Shown piece after piece: positions 1 to 6,837 of a stretch of 9,618 nucleotides of DNA (the stretch's first letter is position 1; every line of letters starts with the position of its first letter). The notes under the pieces were generated by a model. That model saw only the letters and a list, made by a program, of their open reading frames with translations. It did no database searches and was not told the DNA's origin. This DNA is from Candidatus Izemoplasmatales bacterium. GTDB lineage: Bacteria; Bacillota_I; Bacilli_A; Izemoplasmatales; Hujiaoplasmataceae. Location of the stretch: assembly GCA_028691335.1 (NCBI GenBank), contig JAQUZK010000036.1, positions 1-9,618 on the forward strand. Reading direction: 5' to 3'. Position numbers and translations under genes: made by a program.

Positions 1-296
1 CCCTAGTAAATAGATTAAATGCTGAAATAGCTTGTACAAGACCTTTGATTGAAAAAGGTTGGTTTGATGCAAAAAAACAAATTGGTTTAAGCGGAAGAAC
101 TGTTAAACCAAAAATAATTATTAATCTCGGTATCAGTGGATCTGTTCAATATATTGAAGGAATGAAAGATTCTGAACTTATCATTTCAATTAATAAAGAT
201 TTAAACAATAAATTATTTGATATTTCACATTATGCAATCCAAGCAGATATCTATGAGATAATCCCTAGGATTAATCAAATCTTGGAGAATATTTAA
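1..296 (+). CDS. etfA: Electron transfer flavoprotein subunit alpha, C-terminal part (5' truncated by window)
   Basis: The reading frame is open from base 3, so this is the last 97 residues of a longer protein; the TTG at 45 is an internal Leu codon, not a start. EtfA pairs with EtfB and passes electrons between a flavin dehydrogenase and its partner through the FAD held in this C-terminal domain. Family hallmarks visible in order are: a T-R-P-L-I-E-K-G-W segment, IGLSGRTVKPK, NLGISGSVQY, GMKDSELIISINKD, and an ending of the form DIYEIIPRINQIL. In canonical EtfA the equivalent segments read GQTGxxVxP, GISGAIQH and INKD, and they wrap around the FAD. The GNAT gene starts 2 bp after the stop and an FAD-linked lactate/glycolate-type dehydrogenase follows it, so all three are probably one transcript. 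That context suggests an Etf dedicated to the dehydrogenase. Whether it is a bifurcating type cannot be judged without EtfB and the N-terminal domain. Cytoplasmic. Confidence 0.93.
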   Translation, partial: LVNRLNAEIACTRPLIEKGWFDAKKQIGLSGRTVKPKIIINLGISGSVQYIEGMKDSELIISINKDLNNKLFDISHYAIQADIYEIIPRINQILENI

Positions 297-298
297 AT

Positions 299-1216
299 AT
301 GAATGAAGAAATAGCGTATTTAAAAAAAATATATGATTATTATCTAAAATACACAAGGGAAAATACAAATTATTGTCTTTTGGAGTATGATGAGTTTATC
401 AAAAAAATTATAAAAGGTCGACAATATTTAGTTTCAACTATAAATGATGATATTAATGGCTTTCTATCTAGTGTAATTGAAAATGAGAAAGCTTATATTA
501 CGTTAGTATATGGTTCGGATCAGATCAAAGAAAAATTATTGACACTTTTTGAAGACAAAGCTAAGTTATCATCAGTAAAAGAGTTATGGTTTCATTTTTT
601 TAATCCAGTACAACTTGAGTTTAATCCCTTACCATTAATAAGACATCCAAATGCTCAAGGAGTAAACTTAAATTCTAGTTTGCATCAAGTTTTATTAAAA
701 TTAGATTATCAAGAAAACTCTATCCAAGATACTTATTATAGAAATCTAGTTAATAAACTAAATTTCAATGAAAAAATAATTTATGATAAAGACTATAACG
801 TTTGTTTTTATGATGATTTGAAACATCATAAGTTTTCTGATTTCATTGAGAGTTTAAATCACAAATATTGGAGTAAGACTTTGACTGAAAATCAGTTAAG
901 CGATAAGCCATTACCCTTATTAATCGCAACATATAAGAATGATGTTGTTGGATTTGCAGGACCTTTAAAAGTTGAAAGCGATGGAAGAGGATATTTTTCT
1001 GGGATAATGGTGCAAGAAAAACACCGGAAACATCATTTAGGCTCTTATTTGTTTCAAAATTTAGTTGTTGAACTTAAAAAAATAGGTTCTACATATATGA
1101 CATTATTTACCGGAAGAAATAATCCAGCAAAATATATCTATCAAAAGTATGGATTTCAAGTAGTATCGAGCTTTGTTACTATGAAAAAAACTCTTAAGGA
1201 GGAAAATAATTTATGA
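299..1216 (+). CDS. Tandem-GNAT family N-acetyltransferase
   Basis: This is a 305-residue protein with a GNAT fold at the C-terminus (about residues 205-300). A beta-strand LLIATYKNDVVGFAGPL leads into YFSGIMV, then the acetyl-CoA pyrophosphate loop HRKHHLGS (residues 242-249), and ends with NPAKYIYQKYGFQ, the usual GNAT motif B. The loop departs from the R/Q-x-x-G-x-G/A consensus by having His246 in place of the first Gly. The N-terminal half (about 40-140) looks like a second, degenerate GNAT domain: it has GFLSSVIENEKAYITLV and a late SSLHQVLLKLDYQ, but no CoA loop. This gives the two-domain architecture of tandem GNATs, probably with one active site. The acceptor substrate is unknown. The ATG follows a GGAG (284-287) at a slightly long spacing of 11 nt, lies 2 bp after etfA, and its TGA stop overlaps the next start (ATGA). 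Translational coupling to the flanking redox genes is therefore likely; a role in modifying them is only inference. Confidence 0.85.
   Translation: MNEEIAYLKKIYDYYLKYTRENTNYCLLEYDEFIKKIIKGRQYLVSTINDDINGFLSSVIENEKAYITLVYGSDQIKEKLLTLFEDKAKLSSVKELWFHFFNPVQLEFNPLPLIRHPNAQGVNLNSSLHQVLLKLDYQENSIQDTYYRNLVNKLNFNEKIIYDKDYNVCFYDDLKHHKFSDFIESLNHKYWSKTLTENQLSDKPLPLLIATYKNDVVGFAGPLKVESDGRGYFSGIMVQEKHRKHHLGSYLFQNLVVELKKIGSTYMTLFTGRNNPAKYIYQKYGFQVVSSFVTMKKTLKEENNL
1196..1202 (+). promoter_or_regulatory. Shine-Dalgarno of the FAD-linked dehydrogenase gene
   Basis: AAGGAGG lies inside the last codons of the GNAT gene, 10 nt before ATG 1213. It is the strongest ribosome site in the operon and fixes the dehydrogenase start despite the ATGA overlap. 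Confidence 0.8.
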
Positions 1217-2610
1217 ATTATAAAATAATGGATAATGATGATTTTGTTTTTTTAAAAAGTATAGTTAAAGAAGAAAATATAATCTTAAGAGATGATATAG
1301 AAGAAGACTTTTCACATGATGAATTACAAACGGTTTACGCTTATCCAGAAGTTCATATCTACCCAACTGATAAAAAGCAAATCCAAGAGATAATTAAATA
1401 CGCCAATAAATATAAGATTCCTGTAACTACTAGAGGAAGTGGAACTGGACTAGTGGGCGCTTGCGTCCCTATTAAAGGTGGAATTTTATTAGATTTGTCT
1501 AAGATGAATCAATTTATTGAACTCGATAAAATAAACATGACTCTAAGATTAGAGCCAGGTGTCTTAGTTATGGATATATATGAGTATGTTGAAAAAGAAG
1601 GATTATTTTACGCACCAGACCCGGGTGAAAAATCCGCGACTATTGGTGGAAATATAGCAACAAATGCTGGAGGAATGCGCGCTGTTAAATATGGAGTAAC
1701 TAGAGATTGGATTAGAGGTTTAGAAGTAGTTTTAGCAAATGGAGAACTAGTTAAATTTGGTGGAAAAGTTGTTAAGAACTCCTCTGGTTATGATTTGAAA
1801 GATTTGATTATTGGTTCAGAAGGAAGTTTAGGAATAGTAGTAGAGGCTACACTTAAGTTGATTCCTTTACCAAGAATGACAGTTAGTTTGCTAATCCCTT
1901 TTGAGAATAAAGAAAAAGCAATAGCAGCAGTTCCTGAAGTGATTACTCATCATACACTTCCAACCGCAGTAGAATTTTTAGAAAACGATGCTTTAAAGTT
2001 CAGTGAATCTTATTTAGGGAAAAAAATACCTAATGCAGATTATCCGGCATATTTACTTATTTCATATGATGGTTCTACTCAAGATGAAATAGATTACAAT
2101 GTTGATATAATATCAAAATTATGTGTTGATGATCTTGGGGCTATTGACGTTTACTTGGTTGACACAGAAGAAAGAAAACAGTCCGTATGGAGTGCAAGAG
2201 GAGCGTTTTTGGAAGCTATTAAAGCTTCTACCACAATGATTGATGAATGTGATGTGGTTCTACCACGATCACAAATTACTCAGTATCTAGATTTCACAAG
2301 AAATCTTAGTGAAGAACTGGATATTCGAATTCCATATTTTGGTCATGCTGGTGATGGTAATTTACATATTTATTTTTGTAAAGACAATCTTTCGGATATA
2401 GAATGGGAAGAAAAGCTAAAAATTGGTTTTGATAAATTGTATACTAAAGCATTTGAATTTTCTGGTATGGTTTCAGGAGAACATGGGATTGGATATGCTA
2501 AGAAAGAGTATTTAAGAAAACAGTTGGGGGAAAAGCAAATTCAACTAATGAAAGGGATAAAGGCGGTTTTTGATCCAAATAATATTCTTAATCCAGAAAA
2601 AGTAATTTAA
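1213..2610 (+). CDS. FAD-binding D-lactate/glycolate dehydrogenase (GlcD/LctD type)
   Basis: This is a complete 465-residue VAO/PCMH flavoprotein that oxidises a 2-hydroxy acid, most likely lactate or glycolate. The FAD-binding domain (about 40-220) shows RGSGTG (74-79), YAPDPGEKSATIGGNIATN then AGG (133-154), and GSEGSLGI (201-208). The C-terminal FAD-oxidase domain shows the substrate/metal site motifs HAGDGNLH (378-385) and SGEHGIG (421-427), and ends with the typical DPNNILNPEK. Length is normal for GlcD/LctD. The start is well supported: AAGGAGG at 1196-1202 is 10 nt upstream, and the ATG overlaps the GNAT stop by 4 bp. In Acetobacterium woodii the homologous LctD works with EtfAB (LctBC) to oxidise lactate with NAD+ by flavin-based electron confurcation. 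The etfA gene two genes upstream makes a similar Etf-coupled role likely here, but substrate stereochemistry and true confurcation cannot be read from sequence. A strong terminator follows at once. Confidence 0.9.
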   Translation: MNYKIMDNDDFVFLKSIVKEENIILRDDIEEDFSHDELQTVYAYPEVHIYPTDKKQIQEIIKYANKYKIPVTTRGSGTGLVGACVPIKGGILLDLSKMNQFIELDKINMTLRLEPGVLVMDIYEYVEKEGLFYAPDPGEKSATIGGNIATNAGGMRAVKYGVTRDWIRGLEVVLANGELVKFGGKVVKNSSGYDLKDLIIGSEGSLGIVVEATLKLIPLPRMTVSLLIPFENKEKAIAAVPEVITHHTLPTAVEFLENDALKFSESYLGKKIPNADYPAYLLISYDGSTQDEIDYNVDIISKLCVDDLGAIDVYLVDTEERKQSVWSARGAFLEAIKASTTMIDECDVVLPRSQITQYLDFTRNLSEELDIRIPYFGHAGDGNLHIYFCKDNLSDIEWEEKLKIGFDKLYTKAFEFSGMVSGEHGIGYAKKEYLRKQLGEKQIQLMKGIKAVFDPNNILNPEKVI

Positions 2611-2622
2611 TTAATAAAATTT

Positions 2623-2667
2623 AAAAAATTGATTGTGCGATTAAGCATAATCGATTTTTTATTTTTT
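2623..2667 (+). terminator. Strong rho-independent terminator of the etf-GNAT-dehydrogenase operon
   Basis: A 16-bp stem pairs 2623-2638 with 2645-2660 around the 6-nt loop GATTAA. All positions pair, two of them as G-U. The stem begins with six A's and closes with six T's, and a further T run follows (2662-2667). The A-tract/T-tract symmetry means it could also work from the opposite strand. It starts 12 bp after the dehydrogenase stop. Confidence 0.9.
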
Positions 2668-2917
2668 AGCTTTATAATTTATTTGATTTTTAAGATTTTT
2701 TTTAGCTTAAGTGCTTTATGTTGTTCTGTTAAGAAAAACTAAGGATTTTAAAAGTTGGCAAATGAATATAAATGATATCTATTGTAGATATTAATGGTTA
2801 TTGCAAGAATATTGGTATATGTTAAATTATTGAATTGATGGTAGTATAAGTGTATATTCAAGAATAATTCGGTGATAGGTTTTCTACACGAAATTAAGAA
2901 AAAAACTAGGTAGCATG
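2668..2917. other. Non-coding AT-rich stretch upstream of the secreted-protein operon
   Basis: No open frame longer than a few tens of codons, no tRNA-like fold and no recognisable gene remnant was seen on either strand. The only structured element noted is a short perfect inverted repeat at 2775-2791, listed separately. Together with the promoter and leader that follow, the gene-free stretch from the terminator to the next start codon is about 360 bp, long for an otherwise tightly packed region. Confidence 0.5.
2775..2791. repeat. Perfect 7-bp inverted repeat (operator-like)
   Basis: ATATCTA and TAGATAT are separated by TTG, forming a 17-bp dyad. It lies about 140 bp upstream of the -35 of the downstream promoter, too far for simple repression but possible for an activator. 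In DNA this AT-rich a dyad of this size can arise by chance. Confidence 0.3.
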
Positions 2918-2946
2918 TTGACTATTCAATGTTGATGTGCTAGTAT
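2918..2946 (+). promoter_or_regulatory. Sigma-70-type promoter for the secreted protein/ABC exporter operon
   Basis: A -35 TTGACT (2918-2923) is separated by exactly 17 bp from a -10 TAGTAT (2941-2946), and a TGC immediately precedes the -10 (extended -10). The predicted start of transcription near 2953 leaves a leader of about 75 nt before ATG 3028. Matching -35, ideal spacing and an extended -10 make this one of the best promoters in the window. Confidence 0.75.
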
Positions 2947-2972
2947 ACAAACACTTAATGAAATTAAATTTC

Positions 2973-3007
2973 AGAGAATGAAATGACTAAATGTAATCAT
3001 TCTTTTT
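2973..3007 (+). promoter_or_regulatory. Terminator-like hairpin in the leader of the secreted-protein gene
   Basis: AGAGAATGA (2973-2981) pairs with TCATTCTTT (2997-3005), with one G-U, around a 15-nt loop, and the stem runs into a T5 tract (3003-3007). A second copy of AATGA inside the loop (2982-2986) can pair with the same 3' arm (TCATT, 2997-3001), giving two alternative hairpins. It sits between the predicted transcription start and the Shine-Dalgarno, the place expected for an attenuator, but the stem is short and AT-rich. Confidence 0.4.
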
Positions 3008-3027
3008 AGAGAAGAATAGAAGGGAAT

Positions 3028-3988
3028 ATGAAAAATAAAAAAAGCTTTAATTGTTTTAACATTGATGATGACAGTGTTATCCTATCTGTCTTTAAATGCA
3101 AAGAAGATTGAAGCTCTCATATTTGACGAGAGTTTAGCGGGTCAAGTATGCTATGCTACTGAGGATTTCACTAATTCTTCTACTAACATTGCTGCTGATG
3201 ATGTCTACGGCACTTCATTTCTTGTAACTAGAAGTGTTCGAGAAGATATTAAACTAGCAAAAACAAAAAATTGGCTTGGAATAGTTACTGAATGGATTTA
3301 TCTACCAAAAGTTGAAGTTTTGACATACAGATATCCAATTCTTCTTGATACACATGGTCAGATAGTTAATGCTAATCATTCAGATCTTGTTGAGGATGAT
3401 ATAAGTCCTGAAATGCTTGTGTATGGTGAATCTTCAAATATTAATTATACTTATTCCATCTCAAATACTGAATATAAGTCTGAGAGAACATCTTGGGGTC
3501 TTTCTTACACAGTAAATAACTATATTGGAGCAGAGATACCAGTTAATGGTGTAAGTGTCGGTAAAAGTATAGACACCTCAATTATGGCATATATAGATGA
3601 TGTTTATGAATATTCTAACACATCGGTTACATCCACAGCTATATCTTATTCTGTTACGGTTTCTAACACATCTAGTTCTCCATATTATCAGGGAGGAGAG
3701 ACAATTTATTTTCAGCATGGTACAAGATATTTATTTAGACTTCAAGTTATAGTTGTAGTGGAGTACGAATATGATGCGTTTTCATTTACTACAGGTTCTT
3801 GGTTCACAAAAAACACACATTATGATTATGATTTTTCGATTCTTGAGTATACTAGTTTGTATAAAGACTTTACATTTTATAGTAGTTATTCTCGATATAG
3901 TAATCCTTTTATATATGTTCAAGATAATTATGGCGCCTTTGTACTTATAGATTACTTAAGGCAACCAAACAGGTATTACGGTGATTAA
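3028..3988 (+). CDS. Uncharacterised secreted protein, apparent +1 frameshift in the signal-peptide codons
   Basis: I do not recognise the family. The body frame is open from 3032 to a TAA at 3986-3988. The only start with a ribosome site (AGAAGGG, 3018-3024) is ATG 3028, which is one base out of frame with it. Dropping one A from the A5-T-A7 tract (3031-3043) gives MKNKKALIVLTLMMTVLS..., a 319-residue precursor with a clear signal peptide and probable cleavage after SLNA. Read strictly, ATG 3028 gives 27 codons ending at TGA 3109-3111. In-frame alternatives TTG 3062 or ATG 3065 lack a Shine-Dalgarno and cut the signal peptide in half. The mature part (about 290 residues) is rich in Ser, Thr and Tyr, has one Cys, no later membrane helix, and many alternating beta-strand patterns, such as STAISYSVTVSNTSSS and RLQVIVVVEYEYD. 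Amphipathic stretches flanked by SERTSWGLSYTV and GAEIPVNGVSVG weakly recall aerolysin/ETX-MTX2 pore-forming proteins; this is a guess. The gene probably shares its transcript with the ABC exporter 28 bp downstream. Confidence 0.7.
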
Positions 3989-4016
3989 TTTTTTTTGAGA
4001 ATTGAATGGAGAAGAT

Positions 4017-6404
4017 ATGCTAGAAATAAATAGAGTTAAAAAGATTTATAATACCAAGCAACATAACCATATAGCAGTAAATAACATATCCCTATCCTTA
4101 CCTAGTACGGGTATGGTTTTTATACTTGGTAAAAGTGGTAGTGGCAAATCTACATTACTTAATTTGATTGGGGGTATAGATAACTGCACTTCGGGTGAAA
4201 TATGCTTTAATGGAAGAAATATTTGTGATTACAATAAAAAGCAGCTTGATAATTATAGAAATTATCATATTGGTTTTGTTTTTCAAGAATTTAATTTAAT
4301 TGATCAATTGTCAGTGAAGGATAATATATCATTAGCGTTAGAAATACAAAGTAATAATCAAATTGAAGTGAAAAAAGAAATTTTAAATAGTCTTATTGAA
4401 GTAGATATGGTTGATTTTATTAATAGAAAGGCTTCAGAACTTAGTGGTGGAGAAAAGCAACGAATAGCTATTGCCAGAGCTTTGATAAAAAGACCAGAGG
4501 TAATTTTAGCTGACGAACCCACTGGAAATCTTGATTCAGAGAATGGTTTAAAAATACTTAGCCTTCTTAAAGCGCTATCAAAAGAAAGGTTAGTTTTAGT
4601 TGTTACACATGATAGATATTTTGCCTTACAATTTGCGGATCGATTGATAGAACTATCAAACGGTGTAGTTAAATCTGACAGAAATATTGCAAAAACCAAC
4701 TTAAATAAAAAAGACATTACCACTTACAATAGAGAATCTTTAAAAAAAGGCAATATTAGTATCATATTATTGTTTAAATTTTTATATAATTTTCTTAGTG
4801 TTATTCGTTTTAAACAGATATTGAGTTTAATTCTATTTTGCATCGCTTTGTTTCTTATTAATTTGGGATTAACATATTATAATTATGACTTTGATAAAGC
4901 AACAATGAATGTTTTTGATGAGTCGGGAGTTGAATCACTGGCTATATATAAAGGCAATGATCATGGGGGTGATGTATTTTACAAATCTCTAGATCAAGAG
5001 GAAATAAATCAAATTATTGATACTAATAAAGATATGAATTTTTTTAAAATTATTTCAAGACCTATCACTTCTTATGGAAATTATAACTCTATTTTTACCC
5101 CTTTTAAGTTAGAGACTGATTTCTATTCAGATGTGCTATATTTTTCTAACATCTGTATAGTGAATGATGATTTTAATGGTTCTATTTTATATGGTTTTCC
5201 GCTAAGTGAAGTAGGAGATGTTGCAATCACAGATTATATGGGTTCAATGATGGTTAAGTATAATGTTTTTAGTGATGTAAATGATTTGACATCTCTCATT
5301 GGAAAAACTATATCTGATGGACATAAGCAATTAAGAATCCGTGCGATTATCAATACTGATTATGAAGACTATTATAAAGAATCTAACGATTACTCAGAGT
5401 TATCAAAAAATGGTTTTTTTGTTAATCAAAGCTTATATTATAGTACTATATATTCGACCGAAGATACGTATAATGAGATTTTACATACAACAGGTAAAAT
5501 GCTTGAAGTAGAAGAAGGGTTTTCAAAGAATATACTAATCGGCTCTCCGATTATTGATTTTGATGATATACTTGTTGGATCATATCCTTCGAATGATAAT
5601 GAGATTGCAATAAGTTTATCTGTACTTGAAATTTATTTAGATCAAACTATTATTGCTGGTGACATTACTGGAGATTATCAAGCCATTAGCGAATATATCG
5701 GTGAAAGTATTACTTTAGATTTAAGCGCCTATAACCAGGGTCAAGTGCCATATACTATAACAGGAATAGTTGATGATTTTAACGCTGGTAATAATATACA
5801 CATGATATTTAGTCAAGAAATGTTCGAATATTTAGACTATAATAATTACTCGGATGGGTGGACAGTCGGATTATTCGTTGATTTGAATTATAAGGAAGAT
5901 GTATTTAATGATTTAATAAAATTGCTAAATGATTATAATTTAAAACATCATAATATATATAGCAATGAGTTGTATAGTATGAATATAATTATTGAAAATA
6001 CAGTTCCAATTATAGAATTAGTAGGTGGTTTATTTATTGTAATATCATTGCTAATGATATCATCACACGTTACATACTCTATACTAGTGAAAAGTAAGGA
6101 AATTGGGATTCTTAGATCCTTAGGAGTCCATAATTCTGATATTGCAAAGATCTATATTCTTCAAAATTTTATTTTAATATTAATTTCATATATTATTTCA
6201 ATTTTTATGACAATAGCTATGATTAGAATCCAAAATCATGAGATTACAGCATCTTGGAGTCTAACAGTAGGGATTTTATACATTGACTGGGTTGTTTTTA
6301 TATACGGGTTAATATTGATTACAATCATGAGTATTGTTTCATCTCTAATTCCGACAATTAGGATTAGTAATCTACCACCAATAAGTGCGATCAGAAACGG
6401 ATAG
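4017..6404 (+). CDS. MacB-type ABC exporter, fused ATPase and FtsX-like permease
   Basis: This is a 795-residue single-chain ABC transporter. ATP-binding domain (1-220): Walker A GKSGSGKST (38-46), Q-loop Gln90, signature LSGGE (142-146), Walker B VILADE (162-167) followed by PTGNLD, and H-loop His198, all intact and of the LolD/MacB subgroup. Membrane part: one helix at about 265-287, a large external domain (about 290-664) with a MacB-type core segment at 520-540 (GSYPSNDNEIAIS), then three helices (about 665-690, 713-735, 757-779). KEIGILRSLG (694-703) after the second helix and the ending PPISAIRNG are FtsX-family signatures. ATPase, TM1, external domain, TM2-4 is the MacB order, so a homodimer is expected, acting as a mechanotransmission-type exporter or extractor rather than a classical channel. 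ATG 4017 is chosen over TTG 4002 because GGAG (4008-4011) sits 5 nt before it and MLEINRVKKIY is the usual N-terminus. Likely roles are export of, or self-protection against, the secreted product encoded just upstream. Confidence 0.9.
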   Translation: MLEINRVKKIYNTKQHNHIAVNNISLSLPSTGMVFILGKSGSGKSTLLNLIGGIDNCTSGEICFNGRNICDYNKKQLDNYRNYHIGFVFQEFNLIDQLSVKDNISLALEIQSNNQIEVKKEILNSLIEVDMVDFINRKASELSGGEKQRIAIARALIKRPEVILADEPTGNLDSENGLKILSLLKALSKERLVLVVTHDRYFALQFADRLIELSNGVVKSDRNIAKTNLNKKDITTYNRESLKKGNISIILLFKFLYNFLSVIRFKQILSLILFCIALFLINLGLTYYNYDFDKATMNVFDESGVESLAIYKGNDHGGDVFYKSLDQEEINQIIDTNKDMNFFKIISRPITSYGNYNSIFTPFKLETDFYSDVLYFSNICIVNDDFNGSILYGFPLSEVGDVAITDYMGSMMVKYNVFSDVNDLTSLIGKTISDGHKQLRIRAIINTDYEDYYKESNDYSELSKNGFFVNQSLYYSTIYSTEDTYNEILHTTGKMLEVEEGFSKNILIGSPIIDFDDILVGSYPSNDNEIAISLSVLEIYLDQTIIAGDITGDYQAISEYIGESITLDLSAYNQGQVPYTITGIVDDFNAGNNIHMIFSQEMFEYLDYNNYSDGWTVGLFVDLNYKEDVFNDLIKLLNDYNLKHHNIYSNELYSMNIIIENTVPIIELVGGLFIVISLLMISSHVTYSILVKSKEIGILRSLGVHNSDIAKIYILQNFILILISYIISIFMTIAMIRIQNHEITASWSLTVGILYIDWVVFIYGLILITIMSIVSSLIPTIRISNLPPISAIRNG

Positions 6405-6758
6405 TCTAGTAAGCTCATCTATTGATGGTCTTTTGATGTTAAATATATGAGTGCGAAAATGTGTTTCATTGAGGTTTAAGAAATGAACTTATAGAGGAAC
6501 GATTAATCATGTAGAAGTCTATATTAGAATAGCATATGTGATGATTAATAAAACAAGTACAATAATGTAAAAGATATCAAACATTAAATAACTTCAAAAT
6601 AAAGTAGAGAAAAATCTTGTTTAAGTACATAGAATAAAAAACATTTTTTTAAAGCGTAAACTTGTAGAGTATAAATGAAATAATACAATATTTCTTTATA
6701 TTATAAATTTTATTTTTACTATTTAACAGACGGTCGTGAAAAAAAGGATAAAGAGTAC
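6405..6758. other. Non-coding AT-rich stretch after the ABC exporter
   Basis: No gene of plausible length or gene remnant was found on either strand. No convincing terminator follows the ABC gene: the small hairpins CATC/GATG near 6413-6424 and TTCATT/AATGAA (6465-6487) lack T-tracts. A 9-bp inverted repeat, ATTAATCAT (6502-6510) and ATGATTAAT (6541-6549), 30 bp apart, is the only clear dyad and has no T-run. The stretch resembles the gap before the secreted-protein gene in base composition, so the two-gene cassette is flanked by long gaps on both sides. Confidence 0.5.
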
Positions 6759-6786
6759 TTACATTTTTTTCAATATATGATATAAT
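6759..6786 (+). promoter_or_regulatory. Extended -10 promoter of the RpiR-family regulator
   Basis: A consensus -10 TATAAT (6781-6786) is preceded by TGA (6778-6780), which makes a TGn extended -10. A -35-like TTACAT (6759-6764) is 16 bp upstream. Predicted transcription start is near 6793, giving a leader of about 45 nt to ATG 6838. Confidence 0.75.
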
Positions 6787-6795
6787 ATTTTTGTG

Positions 6796-6809
6796 ATAAA
6801 ACGCTTACA
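6796..6809 (+). promoter_or_regulatory. Partial cre-like (CcpA) site at the regulator's transcription start
   Basis: The sequence around ACGCTTACA matches the CG core and the right half of the catabolite-responsive element consensus (WTGNAANCGNWWNCAW), but the left half lacks the TG. Its place, a few bases after the expected transcription start, is where CcpA usually represses. A partial match only. Confidence 0.3.
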
Positions 6810-6837
6810 TATTTATAACTAAGTAGAGGTGATTTAA

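Noticed and set aside
45..296. TTG at 45 as the start of a short separate gene
   Set aside because: The frame is open upstream to the window edge and the residues before it (L-V-N-R-L-N-A-E...) fit EtfA, so it is an internal Leu codon of a truncated gene.
3062..3988. TTG 3062 (or ATG 3065) as the natural start of the secreted-protein gene
   Set aside because: There is no ribosome site upstream and the start falls inside the hydrophobic core of an otherwise perfect signal peptide; ATG 3028 with AGAAGGG is better if the frameshift is allowed.
4002..4016. TTG 4002 as the ABC exporter start
   Set aside because: It overlaps the GGAG ribosome site serving ATG 4017 and adds five residues not typical of the family.
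4358..4723. Open frame on the - strand, 121 codons
   Set aside because: It lies wholly within the ATPase domain of the ABC gene, which has all its motifs intact; shadow frame.
6236..6418. Open frame on the - strand, 60 codons
   Set aside because: It is antisense to the last permease helices of the ABC gene, with no ribosome site or recognisable product.
6502..6549. 9-bp inverted repeat ATTAATCAT/ATGATTAAT as a terminator or mobile-element end
   Set aside because: There is a 30-bp spacer, no T-tract, no transposase and no target duplication; probably chance in AT-rich DNA.
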